Part shown: one piece after another, positions 58,680-64,000 of the stretch
Layout: the number at the start of each line of letters is the position of its first letter
Numbering within the stretch: position 1 is the first letter of the stretch
From: Adiantum capillus-veneris
Taxonomy: Eukaryota > Streptophyta > Polypodiopsida > Polypodiales > Pteridaceae
NCBI GenBank assembly: GCA_014529385.2
Contig: CM043949.1
Span: 142,357,858 to 142,421,857, forward strand
Reading direction: 5' to 3'
DNA length: 64,000 nucleotides
Translations under genes and position numbers: made by a program
The notes under the pieces: model-generated
Told to the model about the DNA's origin: nothing
The model's database searches: none
What the model saw: only the letters and a program-made list of their open reading frames with translations

Positions 58680-58724
<45 letters not shown>
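58680..58724. repeat. (TC)n microsatellite
   Basis: About 22 CT units without interruption. Confidence 0.95.
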
Positions 58725-58726
<2 letters not shown>

Positions 58727-58784
58727 GTTTCCAATATTTTGTTCGATCTCAATTTGATCTAACATAGCTAACGAAGCACTCTAG

Positions 58785-59840
58785 TTGCGCATAACTCAGT
58801 GTTCCCCTCGGATGTTCAAGACGGGGAGCTTATTTCTAAGTCCATACTGGAGGGAAGCTCCAAGAAAGATCAATAACAAAGACGTCCAACGTTTCGGCCA
58901 ATTGTGGGACTATGACAGTAACCAGTGGAAAAGTACAGACCAAATAGCTCTCCAGTTCAACCTCGATGGGATTGAAAGGTTATTGATTAGCAAAGTTCTT
59001 GAAAAGATTGATAGCTGGGATCTGTCTGGGTTTGAGTACGGATTTGAGTGGAAAGCATGGCGTTGGCCCAAGGACACACAATTTTTAAAGCCTCGAACAA
59101 AAGAAGTACACCACACACTTATGGCCGACATCGGATTGGTTCTCTCAGTCGAACAAGTAGTGGGGCATGAATTGGCCAGAATCAAGATGGGTGGCAATCA
59201 CCCAGAACATCTGGTTCCCGCATTGGCCGAAAGATATAAAGATCTTCCTCTACAAGGTGCTTTGGGGAGCATTAGCGACTGGGGTGAAGATTCTGGCCAG
59301 AGAGATTGGCCCCGATAGATGCTCTCAATGAAAAACGGCTATCCAAGACCTTTTCTATCTCTTCAAGAAATGCCCGCCCAATGATCAGTGGGCTGGCGGG
59401 AAAGATTTGCAAATGGGTCCAAAGGACTTGGAAGATAGGATTTTTCAAGAATGACCTTTTTCTTGGGGATGGGGGGGCGGAGCGCGCACAGGAGCCAATA
59501 GCTGCTTATTGCAATACAAATTGTCAGATTCTGCTATTTCAAACAGGTCTGGAAGGCTAGGAACAACCGGGTTCTAAATAACACCTTGAAAATTGCCAGG
59601 TTCACAGAGATAATTCAAGAGAACAAGGGAATAATTCTAGGCCATTGGAAAATGGAAGATCTCTGAGAAATAAAACAGGATAATTGGCCTTCTTTATCAA
59701 GGATAAGGGGGTGGGATGCTAGGGATAGCTCCCCAGATAGCCGATGTAATTATGGTCTCGGTGATGTCATGGCTCGACACGAGCATGGCTAGAGATCAAT
59801 AATTCACTCACAATTGTGAGTTTTGCCAACAAAAAAAAAA
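58785..59840 (+). mobile_element. LINE-1a: 5'-truncated plant LINE (3' end of ORF2 and tail)
   Basis: Holds only the end of a non-LTR retrotransposon ORF2. Across frames one reads WPESRWVAITQNIWFPHWPK, then WGALATGVKILAREIGPDRCSQ, then DLFYLFKKCP, then ICKWVQRTWK, the layout of the zf-RVT region at the end of plant LINE proteins. The second cysteine of the zinc motif is now TGA. Frameshifts separate the pieces. The 3' end reads TTTTGCCAAC followed by ten A residues (59831-59840). The true 5' break is somewhere between 58730 and 58800. LINE-1b ends with nearly the same 3' sequence. Confidence 0.8.
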
Positions 59841-60039
59841 GAATTCTTTTCTTCGGTGTTATATTATTTTTACCTTAGTGTGGCTATCTTCGACGTAGCA
59901 TTTTACAACACCTTTTTGACTGTATTTTCACCATAATCTCCCTACCTTCATATTTGGTGTTGCTTGTTTTTCTTGCATCTTCGATGCTTTGTGCTTGTTT
60001 GCTATCCTTTGTTCGTACCCAGCACGACACGACCCTGCT

Positions 60040-60041
<2 letters not shown>

Positions 60042-60072
<31 letters not shown>
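60042..60072 (+). repeat. Homopolymer of 31 C residues
   Basis: An uninterrupted C run just before the first ATG of LINE-1b. It may be part of the LINE 5' leader or an assembly artefact. Confidence 0.9.
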
Positions 60073-60074
<2 letters not shown>

Positions 60075-60091
60075 ACCGAATAGTCTGCTCC

Positions 60092-61930
60092 ATGGAAGCT
60101 CCTAGCACGGACGCCAAGATGCTATCGATAGATGAGGACATCCAAAAAAAATTGTGATGCTGGCAATGAGAAAACTGTTGATGCAAGAAGGCATCGAGCC
60201 GATGGACGAAGGGGGTATGCATACACCGTGTGCATCAAGCGATCTCAGATTGAGAGAGGGAACAATGTTTGAAGGTCCGTCCTTGGGGGATGTTCAAGAA
60301 TGATCGATTGAGATGACTCTCACAAAAAAGGATAATGTGGTCAACCTCAACACTAAAGGGAAAAATTTTGAGGTTAAGATGCTCAAGACTGAGGAGCCCC
60401 AAGGAACCATGTGTACAAATCCCATCAAGTTGGTTGTCGGATCTGGTTCTATCAGACCAAGCATTTCTTTTGTGATCATGTTGAAGGGTCCTAACCCTTG
60501 GGTTAGCAACAAAGCCACAATGGTGACAAATCTAGAGATGAAGGCCAGGAGAAACTGGAGAATGTCAAGTCCCAGCTCGACAAGAACTGAAAGAAGTCAA
60601 AAGATAGATGGAGATTGGCACTAGCAGTACAAGAGACCTTGCTCACAGACAAAAAGTGGGGGGCTTCTCGAAGAGGGACTGGCGGATCAAGATTATAGTG
60701 CTCTAAAAAAGTCTCTTCTGTAGTAGGTGGTGGAGGTGGCGGAGGCCATTACGTGGTGATTCCACCAGCGCTTATTATAAAGCAGCTGGCCATGCAAACT
60801 AAGCATACATTGGTGTTTGGCTTTAGTGGGAGAGTCCCAAATAGATTTAAGCTGATGCAATGGATTCATGGACCTCAAATCTTGGGGTATGGAGGAACAG
60901 TTGAAAGTAAGGCATACCTCACTAAGTAATTTTGCTCAGTCATATTCAAGGACAAATCAGACGTTGGGAAGAGCTTGGATAAGGTCCCCCTCTTGTTTAA
61001 CAGGAAAATGGTATGTGTAGTACCATGGGGTCCGCCGTCTTTGATTTGGCAGAGTCCCTCCAGGGGTTACGTCCAGTGTGGGTCGAGTTAGCGGGGCTTC
61101 TAAGTTGGTTGTGGGATAATATCAGGATGCTGGCAAGTGAGCTAGGCACCCCAATGTTTGGCCTTAACAAAAGAGGACTTGGCAAGGCCTCTAATCGGGT
61201 GTGCATAGGCTAGAATATTCCTAAGACACCAACTAAGATCATGGTCATCAATGTTGGAGCAGGGCTTGTCATGATTCCTCTCAACTTCAGGACATAATTT
61301 GGGGCATGATTTGAGTGCAACAAATTTGGGCACTATGCCAAGGACTGCCCCATGAAAGTTAAAGTAAATACTGACTAGGCAATGCAAGACTCCAAGATGA
61401 AAGCAACTATAGAAGTGAGTGAGAAATAGGTAAAGAATGGCAAAGAGTCAAGAGAAGGTGCAAAAAAAGAGGCCATGCTAGGTGATAAAGAAGTAACCAA
61501 ATAGCAGGAGAGGGTGGTGGAGAAGCAGTGTGTCGATTTGCACATCCCTAAAGGACCAATCAATGATATTTTCTTGCCACCTAAGGTTACGACAGTGACA
61601 ACTATGTCAGCGGTGCAAATCCCAGGCCTAAAGAGGGCCAAAAGGGTGAAGGCAGTGGCTAGGGATTCCGGATCACTTGAGACTTCCAATGATTGGAAAG
61701 AGAGAAACTCTGCCCATCTTCCAGCCCAGCCAAAAGGGACTTCATCTATCAACCCTCTTCACAATTCCTTTGCAATGTTGCAAGAGAAGAAAGGCCCTTA
61801 TTTGGATCACCCAAGGAACTTCATTTTTTTTGTGGGGAATGGAAAAGCACCAATGGAGGAGGACTCTAGGAAAGAGAGATCCTCAAGAGAGTCTCAGGAT
61901 GTGGAGAAATTTGTTCCCCTCTCTCAGTAA
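60092..61930 (+). pseudogene. LINE-1b ORF1 (DUF4283-like RNA-binding protein)
   Basis: Begins at ATG 60092 (MEAPSTDAKMLSIDEDIQKK), soon frameshifted, and then readable in pieces. A DUF4283-like part shows LVFGFSGRVPNRFKLMQW (near 60810-60865), a VVPWGP segment (61018-61035) and RPVWVELAGLLSWLWDN (near 61070-61125). It is followed by a damaged CCHC knuckle, CNKFGHYAKDC (about 61317-61350), whose first cysteine position is lost next to a TGA. A basic C-terminal part continues to the stop near 61930. Such proteins coat LINE RNA. Multiple stops make it inactive. Confidence 0.7.
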
Positions 61931-61979
61931 TGGAGGAGCTTCTTATCCAGACATGGGCTGTTAAGGGGATCAAGACAAA

Positions 61980-63540
61980 GAAGAAGAGATCCCTCTTCTA
62001 GGAGGAAGCTAGAAAAGGAAAGGAAGTTAACTTTTGGGTTGTCCAAGAACATCACCTCGATGCCGCAAGTAAAAGAAAACAAGCACTAGGAAAGAAGCTT
62101 TTTTTAAATGGAGACACTGGGGATGGGTACAATGGTGTAATGACGATTGTGGACATGGACTTGGAACCTAAGGTAGTGCTAAACCATCCATCTGGGAGAG
62201 CTTTGAGAGTTAAGATCAAGTGAGGGGACAAACATTTCACCATTGTCAACATATATGGGCCTTGCGTGGCGAAGGAAAGAGCAAGGCTTTTGGATGACTT
62301 GAAAGATGTATACATGGAAGGGGAAAGACTTACGATGGGAGACTTCAATATGATGGAGAAGAGAATGAATAAAATAGGCTCCTTGAGCATGCTTGAGGGA
62401 TCATAGACATCTCGATGGCGAAGATTGTGTGAGAAGTGGGCCTTAATGGACTTGTGGGAGGTGGGTCCGCGGAATAGCACGACAGGATTCACATATACTA
62501 GCCTGCAGTATGCTTGCACTACATCTTGTCTGGATAGATACTATTTCTCCCATCAAGACGATTGGCTGTCTCCATTTCTTGATTGGAGGTGGTAACACCA
62601 CAATGCCTATCGGATCACCTACCATTAAGCGTGAACTTCCAACAAACCAAGGTAGAAGGTCACTTACCTCAAGGCTTAAAGAAGCTATTAAAAACAGGGG
62701 CTCATCTCTTTGTAGACCCTCTCTTCAGAAGCCTGGTAATAAAAGCTATAAGGAGACTCTATAAAGATGTGGATTTAGTAAGCCAAAAGGCCTGGGATAT
62801 CTTCTCCAAGAATATACAAAAAGTAATCAAGACATTAGGCCCTAGAAAGAAGAAACACCGTGAGGAGCGATTAGAGCAACTTGCAGGCAAAGTAGACCCC
62901 CACATGTTCTGTCCAAGGATATGTGGCCTGGCAGGGAAGATTTGCAAGTGGATTCAAAATACATGGAAGATTATATTCTACAAGAATGATATTTTTTCTT
63001 GGGGGGAAGACGATCAAGATTCAAGGGGTTCACCGTTCAGTACCCACCTATACAACGTGCATTTGAGGGGTTTAAAAGAACCCCTCTTTTAACATGTATG
63101 AATGAAAAAAATGACCGTACCCCTTATTTTAGATTTTTTTTGAAATTAGAATATAAACTACTTATTTAAATGTATCTCTATTAAATTGCTTAAATTTTTT
63201 TCATTTTAAAACTCCTCCTTTGGAACTCACATTATACATTAACATGATTACATAGTGTACCCCCCAAGGATGAGGAGCCAACCACTACTCATCATTACGC
63301 AAATGGTCAAGTTTTGCTACTTTTCAAGAACTGTCGACTTTTCAAGAACTACATTGAAACAATAAGGTTTACGGAGATTATTCGAGAAAACAAGGTAGTG
63401 ATTATTGCCATTGGGAAAAGAAGAAACTTTGGAGAGTGGGATAAGGTTGTGACTGCATCATGGTAGGAGTAAGAGTCTGTTTCTGAGCTAGCCAAGTTTT
63501 GCACCACTGCCGCGGGGTGGCCGCCTATTAGCCAATGTAC
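61980..63540 (+). pseudogene. LINE-1b ORF2: endonuclease joined to the C-terminal zinc region
   Basis: The endonuclease-exonuclease-phosphatase domain is recognisable: FWVVQEHHLDAASK (near 62030-62070), TIVNIYGPCVAKE (62240-62280), LTMGDFNMME (62331-62360), TGFTYTS (62485-62505) and the active-site SDHLPLSVNF (62610-62640). After a linker rich in Lys and Arg (KKKHREERLEQLAGK) the sequence passes at about 62900-62930 straight into GLAGKICKWIQNTWK, which in LINE-1a lies in the zf-RVT region. The whole RT core is therefore deleted. An AT-rich stretch at about 63030-63330 looks like a later insertion. Stops are scattered through it. Confidence 0.75.
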
Positions 63541-63651
63541 TAATCTTGTTGGGAGACGTCATGGCTCGTCATGTGCATGACTAGTATTTGTAATTCTTTT
63601 AGGAAGCTAATATAATCTACTCACGTTCGTGACTTTTGCCAAAAAAAAAAA

Positions 63652-64000
63652 TTAATATTGAGAGGAGTAAAGATTTTCAGATGATAAAGTTGCTTTGTGC
63701 TTATCTTCTATATGCAAATAAATATACATATGCATAATAAGATGAATTTCACTTATATATTTTATATGTGTGTTATATGTTTTTCCATAGAAAAGCTATC
63801 ATCTCAAATTCCTTTTGTTGATATCTTTGATAAACAAACTTCTTTATGGGTGTTGCAAGGTCATTAGGGTCTACGAGCAAGTCACAAGCTAAGGATATAC
63901 ACCTCAAAGCATAGACAAGGTCGAAAGCTCACAAGAGAAACAAGAAGGCTACCTAATACTCATCCCACCATGCACTTCCTTGCTATTACATGCGCTCATT
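63652..64000. other. AT-rich sequence, nothing recognised
   Basis: No gene, repeat or motif that I can support. Confidence 0.5.

Larger units (their letters stand above)
60042..63651 (+). mobile_element. LINE-1b: LINE with ORF1, endonuclease and tail but no reverse transcriptase core
   Basis: About 3.6 kb. It contains an ORF1 with a DUF4283-like domain and zinc knuckle, the ORF2 endonuclease, then a direct jump to the zf-RVT end, and a 3' tail reading ACTTTTGCC followed by eleven A residues (63641-63651). The reverse transcriptase core is missing. The left limit is uncertain. I found no target duplication. Same family and orientation as LINE-1a. Confidence 0.8.

Noticed and set aside
59700-60200. 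LINE-1a and LINE-1b as one continuous element.
   Set aside because: LINE-1a ends with its own A tail at 59831-59840 and LINE-1b has its own ORF1 start and A tail, so they are two insertions or a tandem pair.
63065-63090. Small hairpin GAGGGGTTTAAAAGAACCCCTC as a terminator.
   Set aside because: Intrinsic terminators are not used by plant nuclear genes, and it lies in AT-rich filler inside a LINE remnant.

Overview
This window looks like a repeat-dominated stretch of a land-plant nuclear genome. I see no intact cellular gene. The best taxonomic hint is a decayed pentatricopeptide-repeat (PPR) locus at about 56.3-58.5 kb. Its repeated phrases (LKACGSTQDADMG, VDMYAKCGALEKAQ) resemble the expanded PPR families of ferns, lycophytes and mosses, and I favour a fern. 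That is inference, not proof.

Layout. (1) 1-20571, minus strand: the 5' part of Ty3/gypsy element A. It has a gag-pol with two stops, an extra 169-aa reading frame before gag, a tRNA-iMet primer site, and an LTR that I reconstruct as about 3.6 kb long. Two insertions split that LTR: Copia-1 (2973-8502) and element B (11009-19660). The LTR also carries a 151-bp tandem array. (2) Element B has 575-bp LTRs, a tRNA-Asp-type primer site, and one 1553-codon gag-protease frame. It has no reverse transcriptase, RNase H or integrase. Its LTRs are nearly identical, so it is young. (3) 20572-25431: unclassified sequence plus an eroded gypsy integrase (element C), interrupted by Copia-2 (25432-30975), a second copy of the Copia-1 family. 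(4) About 32.8-39.1 kb, minus strand: element D, a decayed gag-protease element that appears related to B, including recurring W[IV]PK motifs downstream of its protease. (5) 39159-44137 (minus) and 45200-50298 (plus): elements E and F, two copies of another Copia family in head-to-head orientation, with an imperfect hairpin between them. (6) 50.3-56 kb: microsatellites, a GC-rich island and a 275-bp tandem repeat. (7) The PPR pseudogene. (8) 58.8-63.65 kb: two LINE remnants of one family, the first 5'-truncated, the second with its reverse transcriptase core deleted.

How the parts work together. B and D cannot copy themselves and would need reverse transcriptase and integrase from another element. 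In both Copia families, separately inserted copies share the same in-frame stops, which suggests that already broken parents were still being mobilised. Insertion order, from nesting and LTR divergence: A first, then Copia-1 (about 4% LTR difference), with B most recent (three substitutions between its LTRs).

All identities and counts were read by eye. No alignment or database search was run.
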